A DNA stretch of 64,000 nucleotides from Shewanella carassii. Lineage in GTDB: Bacteria > Pseudomonadota > Gammaproteobacteria > Enterobacterales > Shewanellaceae. Below are positions 50,936 to 59,882 of this stretch, piece by piece (the stretch's first letter is position 1; each line of letters opens with the position of its first letter). A program made the translations under genes and the position numbers. Below the pieces are notes generated by a model. The model was not told the DNA's origin. It did not search any database and was given only the letters and a program-made list of their open reading frames with translations. The stretch covers positions 1 through 64,000 of the forward strand of contig NZ_NGVS01000013.1 in NCBI RefSeq assembly GCF_002777975.1, read 5' to 3'.

Positions 50936-52183
50936 TCAGTCGCGTGTCTGACCTGTGCCATTGACCAGGAATTTCTCCGTGGTCAATGACTCCAGTCCCA
51001 TGGGGCCGTAGGCATGGAGTTTAGTGGTGGCGATACCGATTTCGGCACCTAGCCCCAGCTCGCTGCCGTCGCTGAAGCGTGATGAGGCGTTGACCATCAC
51101 CACAGAGGCATCGACCCCTTGCTGAAATTGCTGCGCCGCTTGCTGGCTTTCGGTGCAGATCACCTCGGTATGGTGGCTGCCGAAGCGGGCGATATGCTCC
51201 ATGGCATCCGCCAGTGAGTCGACCTGGCGCACGGCGATTTCCAGGCTCAGGTATTCCTGGCCGAACTCCTCTTCCGTCAGCACCGTGGCCTGGTCGAAGA
51301 AGGGCGCCGCCTTCTTATCGGCATTGATCTTCACCCCCTTGTCGGCCAAGGCCTGAGCGGCGATGGGCAGCCAGACTTTGGCGATATCCTTGTGTACCAA
51401 CAGGCCCTCCAGGGCATTACAGACGCCGGTGCGTTGGGTCTTGCCGTTGAGCAGCAGGTTGAGCGCCTTTTCCACATCGGCATCTCTGTCGACATAGAGG
51501 TGACAAACGCCTTTAAAGTGCTGGATAACCGGGATTTTAGAGTTGTCGCTGACAAAGTTGATCAGGCCTTCGCCGCCTCTTGGGATCACTAGGTCGATAT
51601 AGTCGCGCTGTTGCAACAGTTCCAGCATCAGGGCGCGGTCGGGATCTGGCACCACGGATACCAGCGCGGTTGGTAGTTTGAACTCCTGTAGCACTTTGTG
51701 CAGCACTTTGGCTATCGCCAGGCTGGAGTTGAGCGCCTCTTTACCGCCGCGCAGTATTACCGCGTTGCCCGATTTGAAACACAGCGCTGCGGCATCCGCG
51801 GTCACATTGGGGCGCGCCTCATAGATCATACAGACCACCCCGAGCGGCACTCTGAGTTTGCTTATCTGAATACCGTTGGGACGGCGGCCAAGCTCGCGGC
51901 GCTGACCCACGGGATCGTCCAGCTTGACTATGGTGTCTATGCCGCTGGCCATGGCGGCGATCCGCTCTGGCGTCAGAGTCAGCCGGTCGAGCATGGCTTC
52001 GCTGAGACCTGCGCTGCGGGCCGCTAGGAGATCTTCCTCATTGGCCTTGAGAATATTGTCATTTTCAGCGAGAAGCGCTTGGGCCATCGCCTTCAGCACC
52101 TGATTTTTGGTTTGGGTATCTATGAGTGCCAGCTCCCTGGCCGCCTTGGCCGCTGAGCTTGCCAGTGTGGTTATCAGACTCAT
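50936..52183 (-). CDS. proA: Gamma-glutamyl phosphate reductase
   Basis: Second enzyme of proline synthesis, reducing gamma-glutamyl phosphate to glutamate semialdehyde with NADPH. 415 aa, with RVPLGVVCMIYEARPNVTAD, the catalytic Cys in GKTQRTGVCNALEGLLV, and GSELGLGAEIGIATTKLHAY plus GPMGLESLTTEKFLVNG at the C-terminus. Length is as in E. coli (417). It follows proB by about 45 bases on the minus strand, forming a proBA operon. Confidence 0.96.
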   Translation of the reverse strand: MSLITTLASSAAKAARELALIDTQTKNQVLKAMAQALLAENDNILKANEEDLLAARSAGLSEAMLDRLTLTPERIAAMASGIDTIVKLDDPVGQRRELGRRPNGIQISKLRVPLGVVCMIYEARPNVTADAAALCFKSGNAVILRGGKEALNSSLAIAKVLHKVLQEFKLPTALVSVVPDPDRALMLELLQQRDYIDLVIPRGGEGLINFVSDNSKIPVIQHFKGVCHLYVDRDADVEKALNLLLNGKTQRTGVCNALEGLLVHKDIAKVWLPIAAQALADKGVKINADKKAAPFFDQATVLTEEEFGQEYLSLEIAVRQVDSLADAMEHIARFGSHHTEVICTESQQAAQQFQQGVDASVVMVNASSRFSDGSELGLGAEIGIATTKLHAYGPMGLESLTTEKFLVNGTGQTRD

Positions 52184-52229
52184 TTAGGTCCTCCTTTGTT
52201 CGTTGCACTACTCTGGTGGCGGGCCGCTG

Positions 52230-53372
52230 CTATTTTTCCAGTTGCGGCGTTTTACAGAGCAGGGCGATATCTTTTTCCGAGACTATGCCGCCCAGGCTAT
52301 CGGTAAAGCTGTCGGCCAGTTCCGGGTCTTCCTGCTCGGCGATAAAACTCAGCAGGCGGCTGCTGTAGTTGCTGCGAGCCTTGGCCAGACGGGTGCCGTC
52401 GTCACTGCACAGCAGTATGGTATCGCCGGCGGCAAAGTTGCCTTTGACCTCAAGTACTTCATTACTAGAAAGCTCGGCGCAATCCTTGGCGCTATCCATC
52501 TCTTCATCGGAGGTGACTATCACTTCCCCCTGCGCCCTCACTGTGTGGGTCAGCCAGTGCATCCGCTCCTGCAGCGGGGTTTCGGATGCCCGGAATAGGG
52601 TGCCGGGATTGCGGCCCGACAACAGGGCGTTGAAGCTCTCCTCTTTGAAGCCGTTGACTATGTAAGTATCAATGCCGTGGGAGCTGGCCTTTTCCGCCGC
52701 TTCTATCTTGGTGCGCATGCCGCCGGTACCGACATCGCTGTGACTGCCGCCGGCCATGGCATAGATGGTGGCATCGATTTTATTGACTTCGGGCAGCAGC
52801 TCGGCATCGCTGTGCAGATGTGGGTTCTTGTTGTAGAGACCATCAATATCCGAGCAGATCACTAAGGTATCTGCGTCGGCAGCGGCTGCCACCATGGCCG
52901 ACAGGTTGTCGTTGTCACCCACCTTGAGCGCATCTGTGGTGACGGTATCGTTTTCGTTGAGGATCGGCAGTATGTCGTGATCCAGCAGGGTAAACACGGT
53001 TTCCCTAATCGACAGATAGCGCTCTCTGTCGCGCAGGTCGCCATGGGTCAGCAGAATTTGCGCCGTGGGAAAGTCGAAAAACTTATCCCAGGTCGCCATC
53101 ATCTCAGTCTGCCCGGCGGCGGCCATGGCTTTTTTCAGTACTACCTGGGCCTCTGGGCTATTGGCTTCACTGCCAGGTTTGAGCGGAAACCTGTGGGCTC
53201 CGGCGGCAATTGAGCCGGAAGAAACCAGTATGGTCTGAATGCCTTTGGCGCGGCAGCGCACAATGAATTGGGCTATGGCCAGCAGATAGCGCGAGCTACA
53301 GCCCTGTCTGTCAGGGGCAATCAGGGCGCTGCCGACTTTTAAAACAATTCGTTGCCTTGGTTGCTTATTCAT
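52230..53372 (-). CDS. proB: Glutamate 5-kinase
   Basis: First enzyme of proline synthesis. 380 aa with the amino-acid kinase domain: RIVLKVGSALIAP (ATP loop), QTILVSSGSIAAG, ILPILNENDTVTTDALKVGD with GDNDNLSA, and the nucleotide-binding SDVGTGGMRTKIEAA. The last 100 residues (about 275-380) form the PUA domain, visible as DCAELSSNEVLEVKGNFAAG. The catalytic residues appear intact. It is first in the proBA operon, after putP on the same strand. A hairpin separates it from putP. Confidence 0.95.
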   Translation of the reverse strand: MNKQPRQRIVLKVGSALIAPDRQGCSSRYLLAIAQFIVRCRAKGIQTILVSSGSIAAGAHRFPLKPGSEANSPEAQVVLKKAMAAAGQTEMMATWDKFFDFPTAQILLTHGDLRDRERYLSIRETVFTLLDHDILPILNENDTVTTDALKVGDNDNLSAMVAAAADADTLVICSDIDGLYNKNPHLHSDAELLPEVNKIDATIYAMAGGSHSDVGTGGMRTKIEAAEKASSHGIDTYIVNGFKEESFNALLSGRNPGTLFRASETPLQERMHWLTHTVRAQGEVIVTSDEEMDSAKDCAELSSNEVLEVKGNFAAGDTILLCSDDGTRLAKARSNYSSRLLSFIAEQEDPELADSFTDSLGGIVSEKDIALLCKTPQLEK

Positions 53373-53426
53373 AACTTCCTTAACCTATTTGAGGTGTTAC
53401 TTCGAAGCGGGTTGGGGATGGAAACC

Positions 53427-53451
53427 AGACCCGGCGTCTGCCACCGGGTCT
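53427..53451 (-). terminator. Stem-loop between putP and proB
   Basis: AGACCCGG (53427-53434) pairs with CCGGGTCT (53444-53451) across a 9-base loop, after the putP stop on the minus strand. It is not followed by a T-run, so it may limit but not abolish read-through from putP into proBA. Confidence 0.5.
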
Positions 53452-53477
53452 AATTGGGGATCTGTTCTATCCAGCTA

Positions 53478-54974
53478 TCAGCCGACCTGCTGCAGTTTTT
53501 CCCGGGTAGCGTGGAAGGTCTCCTGCACTGAGTGTGAGGGATCCTGGCTAAAGTGGCTGACCAGCACTATGGCCGCAGAGCTTATGATAAAGCCGGGAAC
53601 TATCTCGTAGATCACGCTGGAGAGTGTCTTGCCATCGGGCAAGACAGGCAGCAGGATCCACAGCAGCACTGTGATGGCGCCGGTGAGGATACCGGCAACG
53701 GCGCCCGAGTGGGTCATCTTCGACCAGAACAGACTGAACAGCACCAGTGGCCCGAAGGCGGCACCGAAACCGGCCCAGGCGTTACTCACCAGTGACAGTA
53801 TGCTGCTGTTGCTATCCAGGGCCAGCAAGGTGGCCACGGCAGCAACGGCAAATACCCCAAAACGGCCTATATTCACCAGCTTCTTCTCGTCTATGTCCTT
53901 GTGGAACACGGCGCGGTAAACATCCTCGGTCAGTGAACTGGATGATACAAGTAGCTGTGAAGAGATAGTGCTCATGATGGCAGCCAGAATCGCCGCCAGC
54001 AGGAAGCCACTCACCAAGGGGTGGAACAGAATTTCCGAGAACAGAATAAAGATGGTTTCCGGATCCTGCAGCCCTGGGTGGAACTTGTTGACATAGGCGA
54101 CACCGATAAGACCTGTGGCCAGGGCGCCGAGTATGGTCACCAACATCCAGCTCATGCCTATGTTGCGGGCGGTCTTGATATCTTTCACCGAACGAATTGC
54201 CATAAAGCGCACTATGATGTGTGGTTGACCGAAATAGCCCAGTCCCCAGGCCATGCTGGAAACAATCGCCAGCAGGCTCATTTTCTCCACAGATTCAGAC
54301 AGAGGCACTATGGTGTGATTGGCCTGCGCCATCATCTCAGTGCCATTGTTGAACTCCTGAAAAGCCACTATAGGCACCATCACCAGGGCGACAAACATAA
54401 TACAGCCCTGCACAAAGTCGGTCATACTGACGGCCAGAAAGCCCCCCAATAGGGTGTAGGCCACTACCACTGAGACAGTGATCACCAGGCCAAGTTGGTA
54501 ACTCAGGCCGAAGGCGGATTCAAACAGTTTGCCCCCGGCGACCAGGCCGGCAGAGGTGTAGAGAGTAAAGAAGAGTATGATCACCGCGGCAGAAATCATC
54601 CGCACCGAGCCGTTTTTCTTCTCGAAGCGTTTGCTGAAAAAGTCCGGCAGTGTCAGGGCGTCATCGGCTTCCTGGGTATAAACCCTGAGCCTGGGGGCTA
54701 CCAGCAGATAGTTGAACCAAGCGCCGATAAGCAGGCCCAGCGCAATCCAGATGGTGTCGAAGCCGATAACAAACATGGCGCCCGGCAGACCCATCAGCAT
54801 CCAACCACTCATATCGGAAGCACCTGCCGACAGCGCCGTGACCTGAGGGCTGACCTGACGGCCGCCGAGAATGTAGCCCGAAATATCATCGGTAGAATTG
54901 CGATAGGCAAACAGGCCTATCGCCAACATGACCACAAAGTAGATGGCCAAAGAGATATAACTCGAATAATCCAT
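53478..54974 (-). CDS. putP: Sodium/proline symporter
   Basis: A 498-aa sodium/solute symporter with about 13 membrane helices. Diagnostic for PutP are ALSAGASDMSGWMLMGLPGA (Na+ and proline site in helix 2), the SSS segment GLGYFGQPHIIVRFMAIRS, and QLLVSSSSLTEDVYR. It imports proline for osmoprotection or as a nutrient. It is unusual here in being next to the proline-synthesis genes and preceded by a 59-codon ORF (54978-55157) that ends 3 bases before its ATG and probably aids its translation. Confidence 0.93.
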   Translation of the reverse strand: MDYSSYISLAIYFVVMLAIGLFAYRNSTDDISGYILGGRQVSPQVTALSAGASDMSGWMLMGLPGAMFVIGFDTIWIALGLLIGAWFNYLLVAPRLRVYTQEADDALTLPDFFSKRFEKKNGSVRMISAAVIILFFTLYTSAGLVAGGKLFESAFGLSYQLGLVITVSVVVAYTLLGGFLAVSMTDFVQGCIMFVALVMVPIVAFQEFNNGTEMMAQANHTIVPLSESVEKMSLLAIVSSMAWGLGYFGQPHIIVRFMAIRSVKDIKTARNIGMSWMLVTILGALATGLIGVAYVNKFHPGLQDPETIFILFSEILFHPLVSGFLLAAILAAIMSTISSQLLVSSSSLTEDVYRAVFHKDIDEKKLVNIGRFGVFAVAAVATLLALDSNSSILSLVSNAWAGFGAAFGPLVLFSLFWSKMTHSGAVAGILTGAITVLLWILLPVLPDGKTLSSVIYEIVPGFIISSAAIVLVSHFSQDPSHSVQETFHATREKLQQVG

Positions 54975-54977
54975 AGA

Positions 54978-55157
54978 TTAGTGCCCGTTATTGCCACTGA
55001 AGGCTTGATTGAATTTTTGTTTGCAGAATGGGTATAGGTAGGTTGAGAGTACGAGCCAGAAACACCCTAATTGGATCAGGTACTTGGCTTTATCTCTGAG
55101 GCTGATTTGGTAGCGTGAAAGATGACTGTCAGACTCCTGTGAGCTGTTGGCATTCAT
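54978..55157 (-). CDS. Small 59-residue ORF coupled to putP
   Basis: A short gene with strong translation signals: AAGGAAGGAGAATCACG directly before ATG 55157 on the minus strand. It reads MNANSSQESDSHLSRYQISL, then RDKAKYLIQLGCFWLVLSTY, LYPFCKQKFNQAFSGNNGH and stop. One hydrophobic segment (about 27-44, LIQLGCFWLVLSTYLYPF) suggests a single-pass membrane protein. The stop is separated from the putP start by only 3 bases, so it is coupled to putP. Small subunits precede other SSS transporters (DUF4212, YhdT), but I cannot match this one to them. Its size makes it easy to miss. Confidence 0.7.
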   Translation of the reverse strand: MNANSSQESDSHLSRYQISLRDKAKYLIQLGCFWLVLSTYLYPFCKQKFNQAFSGNNGH

Positions 55158-55400
55158 CGTGATTCTCCTTCCTTAAGTTTTATCTAAAGTTGGGCTAATG
55201 AAAAACCACTTGAAGGCTAACCAATCAAATGATTAGTGTTCAAATGGTTTTGATTCGAACGATATTATTCATGCTTATCAGAAAATGATCAAGTTTATAT
55301 CTGAGTGATTTACTGGGTTATTACTGGGTTTTTGCTATATTATTTGTTTAAAATTATATATTTATGCTTTTATTTTCTTAAGCTTATCAATTTTTAATAT

Positions 55401-55412
55401 ATTGCATGCAAT
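55401..55412. other. 12-bp palindrome in the AT-rich putP-arsR gap
   Basis: ATTGCATGCAAT is perfectly palindromic and lies in a 600-base AT-rich intergenic region (55158-55752) that otherwise holds no supported gene. It might be a regulator site for putP or its small partner; no family can be assigned. Confidence 0.3.
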
Positions 55413-55624
55413 TATAAGACAAGCGATGAAATCTCGATTTGAGCTATAACTGTTTTGCAATCAAGCTCTGAAATAAGCCGGAAATAATTAGAGTTTAAAA
55501 TTAATTTACGACAGTACCTGACTCTGCTAAATGAACAGTTGCAAACCCGCGCAATCGCTGGGCCAGACGCTCAGCCCAACGTCGATAGACTCCTCAAAAT
55601 AGCGCTTGAACTATAGGCGTTTTT

Positions 55625-55660
55625 ATATATGATTTACCATATATTTGGTTATCCATATAT
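55625..55660 (+). promoter_or_regulatory. ArsR-type operator upstream of arsR
   Basis: ATATATG-N6-CATATAT (55625-55644) is a dyad of the kind bound by ArsR/SmtB repressors, with a further half-site CATATAT at 55654-55660. It lies about 100 bases before arsR, so autoregulation of the arsR-acr3-gapdh-arsJ operon is likely. Confidence 0.65.
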
Positions 55661-55752
55661 TCTGCCGGTTGCTGAAGGTGTTCATTTGAGTGGCAACTGA
55701 AACGGCAGATGTATGGCTGACCGAATATTGGCCTTAAGGAGCGGCATTTATC

Positions 55753-56088
55753 ATGGAACTACCGAATTTTTTCAAAGCCTTGGCCGATGAAACCCGGCTG
55801 CGCAGCCTGCTGTTGATCCTGCAGCAGGGAGAGCTTTGTGTCTGCGAGTTGACTGAGGCCCTGGCCTTGAGTCAACCGAAGATCTCCCGTCATTTGGCGC
55901 AGCTGCGAGCTCAGGGGTTGCTGCAAGACAGACGTCGGGGCCAATGGGTGTTTTATCGTCTCAGCCCCGAGCTGGCACCCTGGTGCGAGCAGTTGCTGCG
56001 GGACACATTGACGGCCAACCCTGGCTTTATTGCTGATGAGCTGACTCGGCTGGAGGCCATGGTCTCGAGGCCGCAAGCTTGCTGTTGA
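55753..56088 (+). CDS. arsR: ArsR-family arsenite-responsive repressor
   Basis: A 111-aa winged-helix repressor. It begins MELPNFFKALADETRLRSLL, has the metal-site motif GELCVCELTEALALSQPKIS (ELCVCEL, Cys about 30 and 32) and a basic wing LLQDRRRGQWVFYRLSP. The C-terminus ends PQACC, two further Cys that could contribute a third ligand. It leads an operon with acr3, a GAPDH-like gene and arsJ. An ArsR-type dyad lies upstream at 55625-55660. Confidence 0.92.
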   Translation: MELPNFFKALADETRLRSLLLILQQGELCVCELTEALALSQPKISRHLAQLRAQGLLQDRRRGQWVFYRLSPELAPWCEQLLRDTLTANPGFIADELTRLEAMVSRPQACC

Positions 56089-56153
56089 AACCGGCCGGAA
56101 TCTATCACTTGAGCGCCGGAAGTTAACCGCCGGGGGACCGGAGAGGGGGATGT

Positions 56154-57176
56154 ATGGGCATTTTTGAACGTTGGCTCAGCCTGTGGGTAGGGCTGTGCAT
56201 TTTAGCTGGGATAGCGCTGGGTTATCTGGCACCTAATGTATTTGCCGCAATTGCGGCGCTGGAATACGCCCATGTCAATCTGGTGATCGCCGTGCTTATC
56301 TGGGTGATGATCTATCCCATGATGGTGCAAATCGATTTTTCCGCTATCAAGGATGTTGGCCGAAATCCCAAGGGATTGCTGCTGACGCTGGTGATCAACT
56401 GGTTGCTGAAGCCTTTTACCATGGCACTGCTTGGCTGGCTCTTTTTCCGTTTTTTGTTTGCCCCTTGGGTAGAGCCGCAAACGGCGCAGGAGTATATCGC
56501 CGGGATGATCCTTCTCGGAGTCGCTCCTTGTACCGCCATGGTGTTTGTCTGGAGTCAACTGACCCGCGGCGATGCCAACTACACTCTGGTGCAGGTATCG
56601 GTCAATGATGTGATCATGATTTTTGCCTTCGCACCCCTGTCGGCGCTGCTGCTGGGGGTGAGCGATATACAGGTGCCATGGGAAACCTTGATTCTGTCTG
56701 TGGCGCTGTATGTGTTGCTGCCTTTGTTAGCCGGGGTATTGACCCGCAAACACTTCAATAGCCGACCAGGGGCGATCACGGCCTTGCTGTCCAGACTCAA
56801 GCCCTGGTCGATATTGGGGCTGCTGCTGACGGTAGTGCTGCTGTTTGCTCTGCAGGCCGAAACCATAGTGGCCCAGCCGCAAAATATTGTGCTGATTGCC
56901 ATCCCGCTGTTACTGCAAACTTACGGTATTTTCCTGCTGGCCTGGTGGCTGGCGAAGCGTTTGCGCCTGCCCCACAACATAGCCGCCCCGGCTTGCATGA
57001 TAGGCACTTCCAACTTTTTCGAACTGGCGGTTGCCGTGGCTATCTCCCTCTTTGGTATGCATTCGGGAGCGGCACTGGCCACAGTCGTTGGGGTTCTGGT
57101 GGAAGTGCCTGTGATGCTGTCTCTGGTGGCATTTGCCAATCGCCGCCGCGGTAATTGGCTTGCGGCCAACAAATAA
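56154..57176 (+). CDS. acr3: Acr3-family arsenite efflux permease
   Basis: A 340-aa, ten-helix arsenite transporter of the Acr3 (BART) family. Visible motifs: [20 protein letters not shown] with the conserved functional Cys, [15 protein letters not shown], and [19 protein letters not shown] near the end, all typical of Acr3. It extrudes As(III). ATG 56154 follows a purine-rich GAGAGGGGG stretch. It is second in the operon after arsR, and is followed by the GAPDH gene 13 bases later. In this layout arsenite is exported by Acr3 while arsenate is handled by the last two genes. Confidence 0.93.
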   Translation: MGIFERWLSLWVGLCILAGIALGYLAPNVFAAIAALEYAHVNLVIAVLIWVMIYPMMVQIDFSAIKDVGRNPKGLLLTLVINWLLKPFTMALLGWLFFRFLFAPWVEPQTAQEYIAGMILLGVAPCTAMVFVWSQLTRGDANYTLVQVSVNDVIMIFAFAPLSALLLGVSDIQVPWETLILSVALYVLLPLLAGVLTRKHFNSRPGAITALLSRLKPWSILGLLLTVVLLFALQAETIVAQPQNIVLIAIPLLLQTYGIFLLAWWLAKRLRLPHNIAAPACMIGTSNFFELAVAVAISLFGMHSGAALATVVGVLVEVPVMLSLVAFANRRRGNWLAANK

Positions 57177-57189
57177 AAGGAGAACTGAG

Positions 57190-58203
57190 ATGACAATAAA
57201 GGTGGGAATTAACGGCTTTGGCCGTATGGGGCGGCTGGCCTTGAGGGCTGCCTGGGATTGGCCGGAACTCGAATTTGTGCAGATCAACGACCCGGCGGGT
57301 GATGCCGCCACCCTGGCGCACCTGTTGGAGTTTGACTCGGTTCATGGCCGTTGGTCGCACCCAGTCGAGCATGAGGACAACGCCATAGTCATAGCCGGGC
57401 GGCGGATAGCGACCAGTCGCAATCAGGCCATTGCAGACAGTGATTGGTCTCAATGCGATCTGGTGATCGAGGCCTCGGGCAAGATGAAAACCAAGGCGCT
57501 GTTGCAGGCCTATCTTGATCAAGGGGTGAAACGGGTGGTGGTGACAGCGCCGGTTAAAGAGGAAGGCGTCGCCAACCTGGTGATGGGGGTGAATCATCAG
57601 AGTTACGACCCGGCCAGGCATCCGATAGTGACAGCCGCATCCTGTACCACCAATTGTCTGGCGCCTGTGGTCAAGGTCATCCATGAGAACTTCGGTATTC
57701 GTCATGGCTCCATGACCACAATTCACGACATCACCAACACCCAGACTATATTGGATGCGCCCCATAAGGATCTGCGCCGTGCCCGTGCCTGTGGTCAGAG
57801 CCTGATCCCGACCACCACAGGCAGTGCCACCGCTATTACCCATATTTTCCCTGAGCTGAAAGGCCGCCTCAATGGCCATGCGGTCAGGGTGCCGCTGGCC
57901 AACGCCTCGCTGACCGACTGTGTGTTTGAGTTGGAGCAAACAGTGACAGAACAACAGGTCAACGACTTGCTGCAACAGGCGGCCGAGACTGAACTCAAGG
58001 GCATTCTTGGCTTCGAGTCGCGACCGCTGGTGTCGGTGGACTACAAGACAGATCCCCGCTCCTGCATAGTGGATGGGCTGTCTACCATGGTGATCAACGG
58101 CACTCAGCTCAAACTCTACTGTTGGTATGACAACGAATGGGGCTATGCCAATCGCACCGCCGAGTTGGCGCTGATGGTGGGCCGTTTGGACCGGGATGCC
58201 TGA
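57190..58203 (+). CDS. ArsJ-associated glyceraldehyde-3-phosphate dehydrogenase
   Basis: A GAPDH, 337 aa, beginning [20 protein letters not shown] (NAD-binding fold) with catalytic Cys in [17 protein letters not shown] and the catalytic His in the downstream TMTTIHDIT region. GAPDHs in ars operons with arsJ are known to use arsenate instead of phosphate, making 1-arseno-3-phosphoglycerate, which ArsJ exports. This copy is bracketed by acr3 and arsJ with small gaps, so it fits that role rather than glycolysis. ATG 57190 is chosen because AAGGAGA precedes it. Confidence 0.93.
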   Translation: MTIKVGINGFGRMGRLALRAAWDWPELEFVQINDPAGDAATLAHLLEFDSVHGRWSHPVEHEDNAIVIAGRRIATSRNQAIADSDWSQCDLVIEASGKMKTKALLQAYLDQGVKRVVVTAPVKEEGVANLVMGVNHQSYDPARHPIVTAASCTTNCLAPVVKVIHENFGIRHGSMTTIHDITNTQTILDAPHKDLRRARACGQSLIPTTTGSATAITHIFPELKGRLNGHAVRVPLANASLTDCVFELEQTVTEQQVNDLLQQAAETELKGILGFESRPLVSVDYKTDPRSCIVDGLSTMVINGTQLKLYCWYDNEWGYANRTAELALMVGRLDRDA

Positions 58204-58214
58204 AGGACAACACC

Positions 58215-59456
58215 ATGGCTGAAATGAGTCCGGCGCTGCGCCAATATCTGCTGATCACCGGTAACTACTGGGCCTTTACCCTGACAGATGGCGCGCTACG
58301 CATGCTGGTGGTGCTCTATTTCTATCAGTTGGGTTACGGTGCGCTGGCCATTGCCATGCTGTTTATCTTCTATGAGTTTTTCGGTGTGGTCACCAATCTG
58401 TTGGGCGGCTGGCTCGGCGCCCGTTTGGGGCTCAACCGCACCATGAATATCGGCCTTGGGCTGCAGATAGTGGCGCTGGCTATGTTGTTGGTGCCTCAAG
58501 CCTGGCTGACCATTCCCTGGGTGATGGCGGCCCAGGCACTGTCGGGGATAGCCAAAGATCTCAACAAGATGAGTGCCAAGAGTGCCATCAAGACCCTGGT
58601 ACCCAAGGATGCGGCCCAGGCGGGACAGACCCTGTATCGCTATGTGGCGCTGTTGACCGGCTCCAAGAACGCCCTCAAAGGGATAGGTTTCTTCCTCGGC
58701 GGTGCGCTGCTGAGCCTGTTGGGATTTGCCGGTGCCATTGCCGCCATGGCCGCTGTTTTGACCTTGGTGTGGCTGAGCTCGCTGCTGTTTCTCAAGGCAG
58801 AACTGGGCCAGGCCAAGAATAAGCCCAAGTTCAGTGAGCTGTTTTCCAAGAGCCGGGCGGTGAACATTCTCTCTGCGGCCAGGCTGTTTCTGTTTGCCGC
58901 CAGGGATGTTTGGTTTGTGGTGGCCTTGCCTGTGTATCTGGCCAGCCAATTTGGCTGGGATCACTGGCAAGTGGGGGGCTTTCTGGCCGGCTGGATTATC
59001 GCCTACGGCTTGGTGCAGGCTCTGGCGCCCAGGCTGACCGCCAGGGCCGACGGCAAGACAGTTGGCAAGCATAAAGGCTCGGCTTTGCCGGGACGGGCGG
59101 CGGCGCTCTTCTGGTGCGGCTTGCTCACTCTGGTGCCGGCGCTTATCGCCCTTGGGCTTGGCAGTCAATACTCGCATGTCTGGCTGATCGGCGGCCTGTT
59201 GCTATTCGGCGCCTTGTTTGCGGTGAACTCTTCGTTGCACAGTTTTCTGATTGTCAGTTATGCCCGCGAGGATGGGGTATCCCTGGATGTGGGGTTCTAC
59301 TATATGGCCAACGCCGCCGGGCGCTTGCTGGGCACAGTGCTTTCCGGTGCGCTGTTTCAGTGGTGGGGGCTGGAGGCTTGTCTGTGGGTTTCCAGCGCCA
59401 TGTTACTGCTGACTCTGATTATCTCCCGCGGTCTGCCCCAAGAGCATGAGGCGTAA
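58215..59456 (+). CDS. arsJ: ArsJ, exporter of 1-arseno-3-phosphoglycerate (MFS)
   Basis: A 413-aa major-facilitator protein with about 12 membrane helices, beginning LITGNYWAFTLTDGALRMLV, as in ArsJ. Other characteristic segments are GIAKDLNKMSAKSAIKTLVP and LTGSKNALKGIGFFLGGALL. It exports the organoarsenical made by the adjacent GAPDH and so provides arsenate resistance without arsenate reductase; no arsC gene is present in the window. Start ATG 58215 with GAAGGAC upstream. Only 11 bases separate it from the GAPDH stop. It ends about 60 bases before an IS5-like MITE. Confidence 0.93.
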   Translation: MAEMSPALRQYLLITGNYWAFTLTDGALRMLVVLYFYQLGYGALAIAMLFIFYEFFGVVTNLLGGWLGARLGLNRTMNIGLGLQIVALAMLLVPQAWLTIPWVMAAQALSGIAKDLNKMSAKSAIKTLVPKDAAQAGQTLYRYVALLTGSKNALKGIGFFLGGALLSLLGFAGAIAAMAAVLTLVWLSSLLFLKAELGQAKNKPKFSELFSKSRAVNILSAARLFLFAARDVWFVVALPVYLASQFGWDHWQVGGFLAGWIIAYGLVQALAPRLTARADGKTVGKHKGSALPGRAAALFWCGLLTLVPALIALGLGSQYSHVWLIGGLLLFGALFAVNSSLHSFLIVSYAREDGVSLDVGFYYMANAAGRLLGTVLSGALFQWWGLEACLWVSSAMLLLTLIISRGLPQEHEA

Positions 59457-59519
59457 TGATCCATTGCAAAATTAGACTATAAGGGAGTGTCACTTTTTCC
59501 CATAAGGGCATAGGCTTAG

Positions 59520-59781
59520 GGAAGGTGCGAACAAGTCCCATGCGTGCTCTGCGTTGGCTTACAGGCCTGTATGCAAGGCGTGGTTCGCAGCAAATGGCTA
59601 GTCCTTTACAAGAAGCACAACATAGCAGACAGGTTTGTAAGCAACGCCCTTCGGGGCTTTCACAGCAACCGGCTCTCTGCGTTATCCAACTTCGACAGGC
59701 CCCGGCATGCCTTCAGTCAGATGCCTTGAACGCCAATTGCTGTGCAAGCCAGAGTGCCACGAGGACTTATTCGCACCTTCC
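59520..59781. mobile_element. IS5-type MITE with 4-bp target duplication
   Basis: A 262-bp element bounded by GGAAGGTGCGAACAAGTCC (59520-59538) and its near-perfect complement GGACTTATTCGCACCTTCC (59763-59781; one mismatch). These ends match those I recall for IS5. The flanks carry TTAG on both sides (59516-59519 and 59782-59785), a target duplication of the IS5-type YTAR form. There is no transposase frame. TTAG is followed by GAAGGTGCGGC, so a partial second end may adjoin it. Confidence 0.85.
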
Positions 59782-59882
59782 TTAGGAAGGTGCGGCAGAG
59801 TTTTCCCGAGATTCTGGCTTAATAGCGTTGGGAAGATTATCCGTAGCATCATTGGCCGAATCGTTTCAAAGAGGGAAGTGTT

